Translations under genes and position numbers: made by a program
The notes under the pieces: model-generated
Told to the model about the DNA's origin: nothing
Databases searched by the model: none
What the model saw: only the letters and a program-made list of their open reading frames with translations
Origin: Microvirga arsenatis
GTDB lineage: Bacteria; Pseudomonadota; Alphaproteobacteria; Rhizobiales; Beijerinckiaceae
DNA: 64,000 nucleotides
Direction: 5' to 3'
Assembly (NCBI RefSeq): GCF_009910705.1
Contig: NZ_JAAAXJ010000013.1
Location: 1-64,000, forward strand
Shown: positions 18,524-27,449 of the stretch, one piece after another
Layout: each line of letters opens with the position of its first letter
Numbering within the stretch: the stretch's first letter is position 1

Positions 18524-19786
18524 ATGAACGCGCCGAAATCCGATTTCCTGAAGGTGCTTACCGAGCGGGGCTACATCCACCAGACCTCCGATCTGGAGGG
18601 GATCGACGCCGCGGCCCTGGAGGGCCGGCTCACCACCTATGTGGGATACGACTGCACCGGCCCGTCTCTCCACGTGGGGCACCTGCTCTCCATCATGATG
18701 CTGCACTGGCTGCAGAAGACCGGCGCCGGGAAGCCGATCACCCTGATGGGCGGCGGCACGACGCGGGTGGGCGATCCCTCCGGCAAGGACGAGAGCCGCA
18801 AGCTCCTGACCGTCGAGCAGATCGATGCCAACAAGGAGAGCATCAGGACCGTCTTCTCCCGCTTCATCACCTTCGGCGATGGCAAGGCGGACGCCGCCAT
18901 GGTCGACAATGCGGAGTGGCTGACCAAGCTCAACTACATCGAGTTCCTGCGCGATGTGGGCCGGCACTTCTCGGTCAACCGCATGCTGTCCTTCGACAGC
19001 GTGAAGCTGCGCCTGGAGCGCGAGCACGAGCTGTCCTTCCTGGAGTTCAACTACATGATCCTCCAGGCCTACGACTTCGTGGAGCTCAACAGGCGCTACG
19101 GCTGCCTTCTGCAGATGGGCGGCTCGGACCAGTGGGGCAACATCGTCAACGGCATCGATCTCGGCCGACGCCTCGGCACGCCGCAGCTCTATGCCCTCAC
19201 CTGCCCTCTCCTGACCACCGCCTCCGGCGCCAAGATGGGCAAGACCGCCTCCGGTGCGGTCTGGCTCAACGCCGACAGCTTGAGCCCCTACGATTACTGG
19301 CAGTTCTGGCGCAACACCGAGGATGCGGATGTGGGCCGCTTCCTCCGGCTCTTCACCATCCTGCCGATGGACGAGATCGCCCGGCTCGAGGCGCTCCAGG
19401 GCGCCGAGATCAACGAGGCGAAGAAGGTTCTCGCAACGGAAGCGACCGCCCTCCTCCACGGCCGCGAGGCGGCGGAGCTGGCGGCGGAAACCGCCCGCAA
19501 GACCTTCGAGCAGGGCGCGCTGGCGGAGAGCCTGCCGACCATCGAGATCCCCACCGACATCCTGAAGGGCGGCCTCGGCGTGCTGGCGGCCTTCGGGCCG
19601 GATTACGCGAAGCTCGTGCCCTCGTCGAGCGAGGCGCGCCGGCAGATCAAGAGCGGAGGGCTGAAGGTGAACGACCAGACCGTCTCGGACGAGCGGGGGA
19701 CTCTGGGCCTCTCTGATGTGACGCCGGAAGGCGTGATCAAGCTCTCCTTCGGCAAGAAGAAGCACGTGCTCCTGCGCGCCGTGTAG
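18524..19786 (+). CDS. tyrS: Tyrosyl-tRNA synthetase
   Basis: A 420-residue class I aminoacyl-tRNA synthetase that charges tRNA-Tyr. The HIGH-type motif HVGHL (50-54), [44 protein letters not shown] and the KMSKS-type loop KMGKTASG are all present. The last ~65 residues ([19 protein letters not shown]) form an S4 RNA-binding domain. Start [10 protein letters not shown] at 18524 fits the family; upstream codons in the same frame look non-coding. It is likely a single-gene unit. Confidence 0.96.
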   Translation: MNAPKSDFLKVLTERGYIHQTSDLEGIDAAALEGRLTTYVGYDCTGPSLHVGHLLSIMMLHWLQKTGAGKPITLMGGGTTRVGDPSGKDESRKLLTVEQIDANKESIRTVFSRFITFGDGKADAAMVDNAEWLTKLNYIEFLRDVGRHFSVNRMLSFDSVKLRLEREHELSFLEFNYMILQAYDFVELNRRYGCLLQMGGSDQWGNIVNGIDLGRRLGTPQLYALTCPLLTTASGAKMGKTASGAVWLNADSLSPYDYWQFWRNTEDADVGRFLRLFTILPMDEIARLEALQGAEINEAKKVLATEATALLHGREAAELAAETARKTFEQGALAESLPTIEIPTDILKGGLGVLAAFGPDYAKLVPSSSEARRQIKSGGLKVNDQTVSDERGTLGLSDVTPEGVIKLSFGKKKHVLLRAV

Positions 19787-19797
19787 CCCTACCAGCC

Positions 19798-22700
19798 CTA
19801 CCGGTCCGGTACCGCCGGGAGAGAACCCGTTTGCGGCTCCCCTCCGGCGCCCACGCCGAAGAGCTTGCGCAGGAAGCCGGGAGCCACCGCGGAGAGCGGA
19901 TTGACCGTCAGCGACGGCGCGCTCGCCTGCCCGTTCAGGCGGAAATTGACGGCAAAGAGGCCCTCGTTCTGCCCGCCGCCCAGCAGGGGCCCGAACAGGG
20001 GCACCTGGGCGAAGACGTTGTTGAGGCCGTAGGCCGGCACGAAGGTTCCCGTGATGTCGAGCCGGTCGCGGGCGTAGTCGATGAACCCGCCGAGCGTGAA
20101 GCCGATCTGGTTGCCCCAGATGGCGGCATCCTTGAAGTCGAGCCGTCCGGCGGAGCGGGTGAACTCGAGCCGGGCCTTGGTGAACTGCACCTCGTTCACG
20201 TCCACACGGACCATCTGCGGATTGCCGGCCGCATCCCGTCCGGCCACGATCTGGGTCTGGGTCGGAATGATCCGGCGCAGGGCCGGCTCGTTGACGAGGG
20301 CGAAGGAGTGCAGGATGACATGCCCCGCCTGCGGCTCCTCACCGGTGGCGAGCTGGAGGATGAGGGTGCCGCCCGACATGCGCTTGTAGATGTCGGTGAA
20401 GCGCAGGAGCGAGCCGGCATCCTGAGCCTGGACGATCACCACCTGCGCGCCGCTCGCGCCGTCGATCAGGGTGCGGCCGAGAATGTCGGTGGCGCCGAGG
20501 CGCCCCTTCATCTCCAGCTGGCGCAGGCTGTCCTTGCGGAGCGAGGCCTTGATCGTCGCATTCGTGATCGCCTCCTCGTTATAGCCGGTGAGGATGTTGA
20601 GGCTCAGGTCGAGATCGATGTCCTTGCCGTCCTTCTGGGACGAGCCGTTGCGCGCAGCCGGAGCCGCGCCGCCCGCTCCGCCTTTCACGAAGGGACGGGC
20701 ATCGCCCACATTGCCCCGGATCGTGACCTTGTAGGCGCCGTTGGCGCGCTCGATCTGGGCACGCATGTCGTCGCCGGGCGAGAGCTTGAAGGTGGACAGC
20801 TCCGCCTTTTCAAGGCTGCCCTCGCCGGACAGGACCGCGCTGCCCCGCAGCAGCACCGGGCCGCTTTCGAGCTGCAGGTCACGGATCTCGGTCGTCGGCC
20901 CCTCCGCAAGGGTGAAGGTCAGCTTGCCGGGCCGGCCGGCCGGCTTCACCCAGCCGGGGACCAGCTGATCCACGCCTGCCTTGGCGAGATCGGCCTCGAC
21001 GAGAATGATGGAGGGCGCGGTCTCGCCCAGAGGCATGCTTGCCTTCAGGCCGATGGTTCCCGTGAGCTGTGAGCCGAAGGACAGGCCCCGGCGGCTGCGC
21101 GCCGCCTCGTCGAGGGAGAAGGCCACGCTCGCCTGCCCGCCCTGGCGGTCCTTCTGCAGGTCGATGGCGGCGGCGCTTCCGGCCAGCTTGCCGTCGCCCT
21201 TCACGGAGAGGTCGCCCCGGTCATAGGCAATGGTCAGGTTGGCGCCCTCGAGGCGATCCTTGCCGATGAAGCGGTCGATCCCGAAATCGCTGACGGTGCC
21301 GGCGACCTTCAGGGGCAGATCGACGAAGGCCGGGATGTCGTTCACGGGCAGCCCGATGCCGACGCGCAGATCGGTCCGCCCCTTCATGGTGGCGGGATCG
21401 ATGTTGAACCCCGCGATCTCCTTGATCCGCGGCTCCAGCAGCAGGGCTCCCAACCCGTCGGCCCCGCCCGTCAGGCGGAAATCGATGCGCGCCACGGCGC
21501 TGTCGTCCCAGTAATTGTCCAGGACGAAGGCTCCCTCGGACGCGATCAGCGCCCGCCCGCCTGCCATCTGGACGAGGCCGGACGGGGCGCGCAGGGTCAC
21601 CGACCGGCCCGTGACGCGGCCGGTTACGTCCATGCCGGAGATCGGCGGGATGCCCTCGTCGACCTGGAGCACGCCCTTCGAGATGGCGAAGTCGATGCCC
21701 AGGGACTTGTCGGGAGTAGGGCCGCCGTTCAGCGCCTTCTCCATGTCGGCGCCGGTCATCGCCACCTTGAGGTCGATGGAATCCAGCATGCCCGCCTTGA
21801 GGTGGGACACGAGGTACCGGCGGACCGGCGGGGCGACGGCCTCGGGCCAGATGCGCAGGGCCGAGCGGATATCGGTCTTCTCGGCCCGAACGTCGAGCCT
21901 CAATCCCTTCGGGTCGGCGGTCGCCGCCAGAAGGCCGCTGATGCGGGCCGAAAGGTTTGGCCCTTTGAGCGTGATGCCGTCGATCCTGACGCCATCGTGC
22001 CCGGAGAGTTCGGCTGCGAACTCGTCCACCTTCAGGGGAGCATCCCCCGCCGCCGCGCCCGACCAGGCGATATCCCTGCCGCCGAGGAGCAGGCGCCACG
22101 GATCTCTCCCCGTCGGGGCCAGCAGGCGCCCGCCCAGGCGGAAGCGCGTCGCGCCGCCCTCCACCGCGATGGCGTCGATCTCCAGCGCCTTGCCGGCCTC
22201 GTTCCAATGGGCTTCGATCAGGGCCCGGTCGACCGGAAAGGGAGAGGTGTCCACGTCCTCGATGCGGAAGGTGCCCGCGCTGCTCTCCAGCCGCGTCTTC
22301 AGCTCCGTAACGCGGCCCTGCGCATAGGCCATGTCGAAGCGCCCGGAGAACTCCAGGTCCGTGGTGGCGGGCAGGTCCGAGGCTCCCGTGAGCAGGAGGA
22401 TGTCCTTGATCGGCGCCCCGTCGGCGGCGACGCTGGCGCGATAGCCATCCGGCCCTTCCGCAGCGGCATCGCCATTCAGCCGCCACGCTCCCTGCTCCCC
22501 CTGGACCGTGGCCGCAAACCGGCGGCCGCCGTTCTCCGCCCAGTCGAAGGCCGCGTCCACCCGCTGGAAGCGGGCGCGCTCGCGGCCATCCGCATCGATG
22601 AAGACGAGCCGCGCGTTGGTCAGCCGGGCCTTGTCGAGGGAGTTGAGAACGCTGCCGGGGCCGACGATCAGCTCGAGGAGCGATCCGACCGCCCCGGAGA

Positions 22701-23268
22701 CCGGCGACGGCCCATCGGCATCGAGAGCCAGCGATGCGGCAGCCTCCTTGGACGGCTCGGACTTTGCCGGCGGCGGAACGGCCGCATCGCTCGCCTCCGC
22801 GGAGACCGGCGAGAAGGTCAGGGACCCGTCCCGGTTGACGAGAACCCGCAGTTGCAGGTCCCGCACCTCGACGGTCTTGGGCTGGAGGTTGGCGGTCAGG
22901 AGGGAGGTCAGGTCCACGCTCAGGATCGCATAGGGAGCCCGCAGCACGAGGTCGCCGCCCGGCGCACGGATGTCGAGGCCGTTCGCCCGGAGCGCGGGGG
23001 AGCCGTCATGCAGCTGGATGGCCGTATTCCGCAGGGTCACTTGCCAGCCCGGTCCGATGCGGGCGGCCAGCGCCTCCGCGACCCGCTCGGGCAGGCGCCC
23101 GAAGCTCATGGGCGCCGCAGCCAGGCGCAGATAGAGCAGGCCGAGAGCGGCCGCGACGAAAAGAACCAGCCCAAGCTTCACATAGAGGGTGCCACGCAAC
23201 ACGCGTCTGAGGAGGCTCCGCTTCACCGGGTCTTGCCGGGACAACGTGGTACGCGATGGCAGCTTCAT
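19798..23268 (-). CDS. YhdP/AsmA-like envelope protein
   Basis: A 1156-residue inner-membrane-anchored protein. One transmembrane helix (about 29-48, LGLVLFVAAALGLLYLRLAA) follows a basic N-terminus; the remainder is repetitive beta-strand sequence predicted to extend into the periplasm. The pattern WQVTLRNTAIQLHDGSPALRANGLDI, then LRAPYAILSVDL, matches the DUF3971/AsmA-like region of the YhdP family. YhdP, TamB and YdbH relatives carry phospholipid between membranes, so a lipid-transport role is a reasonable inference. It is convergent with tyrS, only 11 bases apart. Gly/Pro-rich ends occur at the C-terminus. Confidence 0.82.
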   Translation of the reverse strand: MKLPSRTTLSRQDPVKRSLLRRVLRGTLYVKLGLVLFVAAALGLLYLRLAAAPMSFGRLPERVAEALAARIGPGWQVTLRNTAIQLHDGSPALRANGLDIRAPGGDLVLRAPYAILSVDLTSLLTANLQPKTVEVRDLQLRVLVNRDGSLTFSPVSAEASDAAVPPPAKSEPSKEAAASLALDADGPSPVSGAVGSLLELIVGPGSVLNSLDKARLTNARLVFIDADGRERARFQRVDAAFDWAENGGRRFAATVQGEQGAWRLNGDAAAEGPDGYRASVAADGAPIKDILLLTGASDLPATTDLEFSGRFDMAYAQGRVTELKTRLESSAGTFRIEDVDTSPFPVDRALIEAHWNEAGKALEIDAIAVEGGATRFRLGGRLLAPTGRDPWRLLLGGRDIAWSGAAAGDAPLKVDEFAAELSGHDGVRIDGITLKGPNLSARISGLLAATADPKGLRLDVRAEKTDIRSALRIWPEAVAPPVRRYLVSHLKAGMLDSIDLKVAMTGADMEKALNGGPTPDKSLGIDFAISKGVLQVDEGIPPISGMDVTGRVTGRSVTLRAPSGLVQMAGGRALIASEGAFVLDNYWDDSAVARIDFRLTGGADGLGALLLEPRIKEIAGFNIDPATMKGRTDLRVGIGLPVNDIPAFVDLPLKVAGTVSDFGIDRFIGKDRLEGANLTIAYDRGDLSVKGDGKLAGSAAAIDLQKDRQGGQASVAFSLDEAARSRRGLSFGSQLTGTIGLKASMPLGETAPSIILVEADLAKAGVDQLVPGWVKPAGRPGKLTFTLAEGPTTEIRDLQLESGPVLLRGSAVLSGEGSLEKAELSTFKLSPGDDMRAQIERANGAYKVTIRGNVGDARPFVKGGAGGAAPAARNGSSQKDGKDIDLDLSLNILTGYNEEAITNATIKASLRKDSLRQLEMKGRLGATDILGRTLIDGASGAQVVIVQAQDAGSLLRFTDIYKRMSGGTLILQLATGEEPQAGHVILHSFALVNEPALRRIIPTQTQIVAGRDAAGNPQMVRVDVNEVQFTKARLEFTRSAGRLDFKDAAIWGNQIGFTLGGFIDYARDRLDITGTFVPAYGLNNVFAQVPLFGPLLGGGQNEGLFAVNFRLNGQASAPSLTVNPLSAVAPGFLRKLFGVGAGGEPQTGSLPAVPDR

Positions 23269-23427
23269 ACTTGTTGGCGTTGGGCGGTCCGGTTCTTGCG
23301 CTCGAGCGACAATCGGGGAATCAGTTCGGAGACCTTAGCCGTCTTGGGCGCCTCCCGCGACCGTCCCCTTCAGTCGTGCACACCGGAGGCTTCCAAGCAG
23401 CATATTCCGTCAAAAGGAAGGCGATTC

Positions 23428-23895
23428 ATGACACTCGGCACCGGAACCCAGGCCCCGCCCTTCTCCCTGCCTGCGACAGATGGTCGGACACTCGATCTCG
23501 ACAGCCTGAGGGGCCGCAAGGTCGTCCTGTACTTCTACCCGAAGGACGACACCAGCGGCTGCACCCTGGAGGCGCAGAGCTTCCAATCCCTGAAGGCGGA
23601 TTTCGCCGCAGCGGACACGGAGATCGTCGGCGTCTCTCCCGACTCGCTCAAGAGCCACGACAAGTTCCGCGCCAAGTACGGCCTCGATTTCACCCTCGCC
23701 TCCGACGAGGCGACGAGCATGCTGCAGGCCTATGGGGTGTGGGTGGAGAAGAGCATGTACGGCCGCAAGTACATGGGCGTCGAGCGCACCACCGTCCTCA
23801 TCGACCGGGAGGGCAGGATCGCCCGGATCTGGACCAAGGTGAAGGTGCAGGGCCACGCAGAGGAGGTGCTGGCTGCGGCAAAAGCGCTGCCCTGA
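23428..23895 (+). CDS. Peroxiredoxin (Bcp/PrxQ type)
   Basis: A 155-residue thiol peroxidase. GTQAPPFSLPATDGRTLDL and VLYFYPKDDTSGCTLEAQSF identify the Bcp/PrxQ subfamily; the peroxidatic Cys is in SGCTLE. The resolving Cys usually five residues later is replaced (AQSF instead of ACxF), so this may be a one-Cys enzyme or resolve through a partner thiol. ATG at 23428 is preceded by AAAAGGAAGG, a good ribosome site. It reduces peroxides in the cytoplasm. It is divergent from the AsmA-like gene. Confidence 0.93.
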   Translation: MTLGTGTQAPPFSLPATDGRTLDLDSLRGRKVVLYFYPKDDTSGCTLEAQSFQSLKADFAAADTEIVGVSPDSLKSHDKFRAKYGLDFTLASDEATSMLQAYGVWVEKSMYGRKYMGVERTTVLIDREGRIARIWTKVKVQGHAEEVLAAAKALP

Positions 23896-23983
23896 TCCCA
23901 CGATACGTTATTGTTTCATAAGAAAATAAGCGCTTTATTGCTGCTCCTCCGATGTTCCTTCCAGCCACGGCCCTCCCCAAGCA

Positions 23984-25384
23984 ATGCCGAACTACCAAGC
24001 CATCCTTTCCGGCCAAAGCTGGAACGCCCTGTCCGGCCTCAGAACCAGCAGGAAGCCCGTTTTCCTGACCTACACCTTCAATCCTTCGCAATGGGACTCG
24101 TCGAAGTTCGGCAGCGCAGACAAGGCCATGGCGCGCAAGGCCCTGAAGATGTGGGGGGACGCCTCGGGCATCCGCTTCATCGAGGTCAAGGGAAGCGAAG
24201 CCGAGATCACGTTCCAGTGGCAGTGGCAATGGCAGACCGTCACCGCCTGGGCCGAATTCCCGGAACTCACCCGGACGTCGTCGGACGGAGGGGACCTGGT
24301 TCGCGACGGCAGCGGCGGCAACGTCTACCTGAACACCCAGCACCGCGCCGAGATGGCGAAGAACCCGTCCTTCAAGCTCTACATTCTGCTCCATGAGCTC
24401 GGCCATGCGCTCGGCCTGAAGCATCCCTTCCACAAGATGACCCACAACAAGAAGCTGTTGGGATCGGATCTGGACCACGTGAAGCACACCGTGATGAGCT
24501 ACACGGGTGGCGACGTGAACATGCAATCCGCCGCTCTCGGGCCGCTGGACATCCAGGCGATCCGCGCCCTTTACGGAAGCCCCTCGCAGGACGGACGCCA
24601 GGTGGCGAAGTGGAGCTGGAGCAAGTCCAAGCAGGTTCTGACGCAGGTCGGCAAGAGCCAGGCGGACCTCATCTACGGCGTCGCGGTCGGGGACGCCATC
24701 CATGGCGGGCGCGGCAACGACAGGCTCTATGGATTGGGCGGCGAGGACACCCTGCTGGGCGGAACGGGCAACGACATCCTGAGCGGCGGCAACGGCGACG
24801 ACCTTCTCGACGGGGACATCGGCAACGATGCCCTGAAGGGAGGATACGGCTCCGACACCCTCCAGGGCGGCACGGGCTCCGACGTCCTGAATGGCGGAGA
24901 CGGCGATGACTCTCTCTACGGCAATGTCGACAACGACGCCTTGAACGGCGGCGAAGGCGGCGACGTCCTGCACGGGGATATCGGCAACGACGTCCTGGAC
25001 GGCGGCATCGACAACGACTCCCTGCACGGAGGTGCAGGCAGCGATGTCCTGACGGGCGGCGAAGGCAGCGACCACTTCGTGTTCGACACCTTCTTCAACG
25101 GTGTCGACGACGTGGACGTGATCGCCGATTTCGGCACCAGCTGGGGCTATGACAGGATCGTCCTCTCCTCGCTGGTCTTCACAGGTCTCACGAAGGGCTA
25201 TCTCGGCAGCGCAGCCTTCGTGCAGGGACCGGCGGCGACGGAGGCGGACGACAGGATCGTCTTCAACCAGACGCAGAACGCTCTCTACTACGACCTGGAC
25301 GGATCAGGGCCCACGGCTGCCCTGCGCTTTGCGCAGTTCCTGAGCCCGGTATCGCTGGACGGCTACGACTTCTTCGTCGTGTAG
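23984..25384 (+). CDS. RTX metalloprotease (M10-like)
   Basis: A 466-residue protein with an N-terminal metzincin-like protease domain: zinc motif HELGHALGLKHPF (137-149) and Met-turn HTVMSYTGG (168-176). Residues about 225-375 carry repeated GGxGxDxLxG calcium-binding nonapeptides. The C-terminus GYDFFVV is a hydrophobic tail like those of type I secreted RTX proteins. There is no signal peptide. An odd WQWQWQ run sits at residues 79-84, encoded by a short trinucleotide-like repeat. It is smaller than and distinct from the 906-residue protease 6 kb upstream. Confidence 0.9.
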   Translation: MPNYQAILSGQSWNALSGLRTSRKPVFLTYTFNPSQWDSSKFGSADKAMARKALKMWGDASGIRFIEVKGSEAEITFQWQWQWQTVTAWAEFPELTRTSSDGGDLVRDGSGGNVYLNTQHRAEMAKNPSFKLYILLHELGHALGLKHPFHKMTHNKKLLGSDLDHVKHTVMSYTGGDVNMQSAALGPLDIQAIRALYGSPSQDGRQVAKWSWSKSKQVLTQVGKSQADLIYGVAVGDAIHGGRGNDRLYGLGGEDTLLGGTGNDILSGGNGDDLLDGDIGNDALKGGYGSDTLQGGTGSDVLNGGDGDDSLYGNVDNDALNGGEGGDVLHGDIGNDVLDGGIDNDSLHGGAGSDVLTGGEGSDHFVFDTFFNGVDDVDVIADFGTSWGYDRIVLSSLVFTGLTKGYLGSAAFVQGPAATEADDRIVFNQTQNALYYDLDGSGPTAALRFAQFLSPVSLDGYDFFVV

Positions 25385-25418
25385 GGAGCGGCGCCGGAAC
25401 GCTGCGGCCACCCTGCCG

Positions 25419-26081
25419 CTAGCCTGGCGAGGCATCCACCCACGCGGCAATGCGCTCCATGATCTCCCTCATGGCCAGAAGGGAGCCCGCAACATCCCCG
25501 GGCTTCTCCAGCCCATGGTCGAGGCCGGGCATCTCCACGACCTCGGCGCCCCTGGTCCGCGCCGCGGAAACGTGAGTTTCCTCGTAATGCGGATCCGCCG
25601 TTCCGATCACGATGATCGAGCGCTGCGGGGAGCGCGCCATCCGCTCGGCAACGCCGTGCGTCCTGAAGCCCGGCGTCAGCCAGATGAGGTCGGCGGAGGC
25701 GAGACGGGGCTCGTCGGGAGCAACCGCAGCCATGGCTGCGGTGCCGAGCGATTTTCCGACGAGGGTGAAATGCGCGTAGGGCCCGAGGGCGAAGGCAGCT
25801 CCCATGGCTGCGCGGGCATCCTCGCCGATCCAGGCGATCATGTCCGCCTCGGGAAGGGCCATGAAGTCCGGGATCGCGTCATAGGCATAGTCCACGTTCA
25901 GCACGTCGTAGCCGCGCGCGAGCAGGAGCTGGCGCGGGTAGTGGAGCACGGGCATGCCGTTGCGGTATGTGAGACCCGGAAAGAACACCGCGAGGCGGGA
26001 GGCGGGCCCGTCCTGCCGGATCAGGCTGCCGGAGATCGGAAAGCCGTTGCGGCCCCGGATGTCGATCTTGTCCTGTCTCAT
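25419..26081 (-). CDS. Alpha/beta hydrolase
   Basis: A 220-residue hydrolase-fold protein. LAVFFPGLTYRNGMPVLHYPRQLLLARGYDVLNVDYAY gives the early strands, VGKSLGTAAM the nucleophile elbow (GKSLG), IIVIGTADPHY a likely acid-bearing strand, and LDHGLEKPGD the probable catalytic His. Substrate unknown. The ATG at 26081 has GGGAG about 10 bases upstream; the open frame continues into prfB only as out-of-frame shadow. It lies 68 bases after prfB and may be co-transcribed with it. Confidence 0.85.
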   Translation of the reverse strand: MRQDKIDIRGRNGFPISGSLIRQDGPASRLAVFFPGLTYRNGMPVLHYPRQLLLARGYDVLNVDYAYDAIPDFMALPEADMIAWIGEDARAAMGAAFALGPYAHFTLVGKSLGTAAMAAVAPDEPRLASADLIWLTPGFRTHGVAERMARSPQRSIIVIGTADPHYEETHVSAARTRGAEVVEMPGLDHGLEKPGDVAGSLLAMREIMERIAAWVDASPG

Positions 26082-26149
26082 GGCGTGCTGCTCCCGTCGC
26101 GGCTCCGGATCTTTTAGCAGCCGGATCGCGACGGGGGAAAGATGCAGGC

Positions 26150-27278
26150 CTAGTCGATGTCCTCGACCTCGGCGGCTCCGCCATAGACGCGCTGGGCGAG
26201 GGAGGCTTCCATGAAGGCGTCGAGATCGCCGTCGAGCACGTCCTGCGGGCTCGTGGACTGAACGCCGGTGCGCAGGTCCTTCACCATCTGGTAGGGCTGC
26301 AGCACGTAGGAGCGGATCTGGTGACCCCAGGCGATGTCCGTCTTGGCGGCGGCCTCCGCGTTCGCCTTCTCCTCGCGCTTCTTCAGCTCCAGCTCGTAGA
26401 GGCGCGCGCGCAGCATGTTCCAGGCCGTGGCCCGGTTCTTGTGCTGGGAGCGCTCCTGCTGGCAGGCGACCACGATCCCGGTGGGGATGTGGGTGATGCG
26501 CACCGCGGAGTCGGTGGTGTTCACGTGCTGGCCGCCCGCGCCCGAGGAGCGGAACGTGTCGATCCGGCAGTCGGACTCCTTGATCTCGATGTTGATGCGG
26601 TCGTCCACCACCGGATAGACCCACACCGAGGCGAAGCTCGTATGCCGCCGTGCATTCGAGTCGTAGGGCGAGATGCGCACCAGGCGGTGCACGCCGGATT
26701 CGGTCTTGAGCCAGCCATAGGCGTTGTGGCCCTTGATCAGGAGCGTGGCGCTCTTGATGCCGGCCTCTTCGCCGTCGGTGACTTCCAGAAGCTCGACCTT
26801 GTACTTCCGGCGCTCGGCCCAGCGGGCATACATGCGCTGGAGCATGTTGGCCCAGTCCTGGCTTTCCGTGCCGCCGGCGCCCGAATGCACTTCGAGGTAG
26901 GTGTCGTTGGCGTCGGCCTCGCCGGAGAGCAGCGTCTCGACCTGGCGGCGGGCGGCTTCGGCCTGAAGGGCGCGGATCGCCTCCTCGCCCTCCCGGATCG
27001 TCGCCTCGTCATCCTCCATCTCACCGAGCTCGATCAGGGTGATCGCGTCCTCGAGCTCCTGCTCGAGGCGCTTCACGGCCGAGATCTGATCCTCGAGCGA
27101 GGTGCGCTCGCGCATGATCTTCTGCGCGGCCTCGGCGTCGTTCCAGAGGTTGGGGTCCTCGGCCTGGGCGTTCAGTTCCGCGAGGCGTCGCTGGGCTGTA
27201 TCCCAGTCAAAGATGCCTCCTCAGCAGCCCGACTGACTGCTTGGTCTCTTCTACGAGGTGTTGGATTTCGGCGCGCAT
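26150..27278 (-). CDS. prfB: Peptide chain release factor 2, made through programmed +1 frameshifting
   Basis: RF2 recognises UGA and UAA stops. The visible core has [18 protein letters not shown], the GGQ motif [10 protein letters not shown], and [16 protein letters not shown]. The gene starts at ATG 27278 ([23 protein letters not shown]), meets an in-frame TGA at 27209-27207 (codon 24), and continues after a +1 shift at CTT-TGA-C as [21 protein letters not shown] lies 3 bases before the CTT, as in the known RF2 autoregulatory site. The full product is 375 residues, normal for RF2. Low RF2 raises frameshifting and thus restores RF2. Confidence 0.95.
27207..27221 (-). promoter_or_regulatory. 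prfB programmed frameshift site
   Basis: Reading on the minus strand: AGGAGG, CAT, CTT, TGA, then C. This is the canonical RF2 arrangement with an internal Shine-Dalgarno-like hexamer 3 bases upstream of the CTT-TGA slip codon. Confidence 0.95.
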
Positions 27279-27363
27279 TGTTCCGTGCTGTCCGTGCCTG
27301 ATGGTCGCGGTGTCTTAAAGGGGGTCACCGCCCCCTGTCAAAGGAACCCTCCGGCCGATGGGC

Positions 27364-27401
27364 GCCGATCCCTGCAGCCCGACCGGGCTGCAGGGATCGG
27401 C
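27364..27401. repeat. Perfect 17-bp inverted repeat between prfB and the penicillin-binding protein gene
   Basis: GCCGATCCCTGCAGCCC, a four-base loop GACC, then GGGCTGCAGGGATCGGC. The stem is perfect and very GC-rich but no T tract follows on either strand. It lies 49 bases after the stop of the minus-strand PBP gene, so it may act as a strong 3' hairpin or terminator-like structure. Confidence 0.8.
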
Positions 27402-27449
27402 CGCTTCTCGCTGTTCGGAGGGTGGTGTCGATATGGTGGGCGCAGCCCG

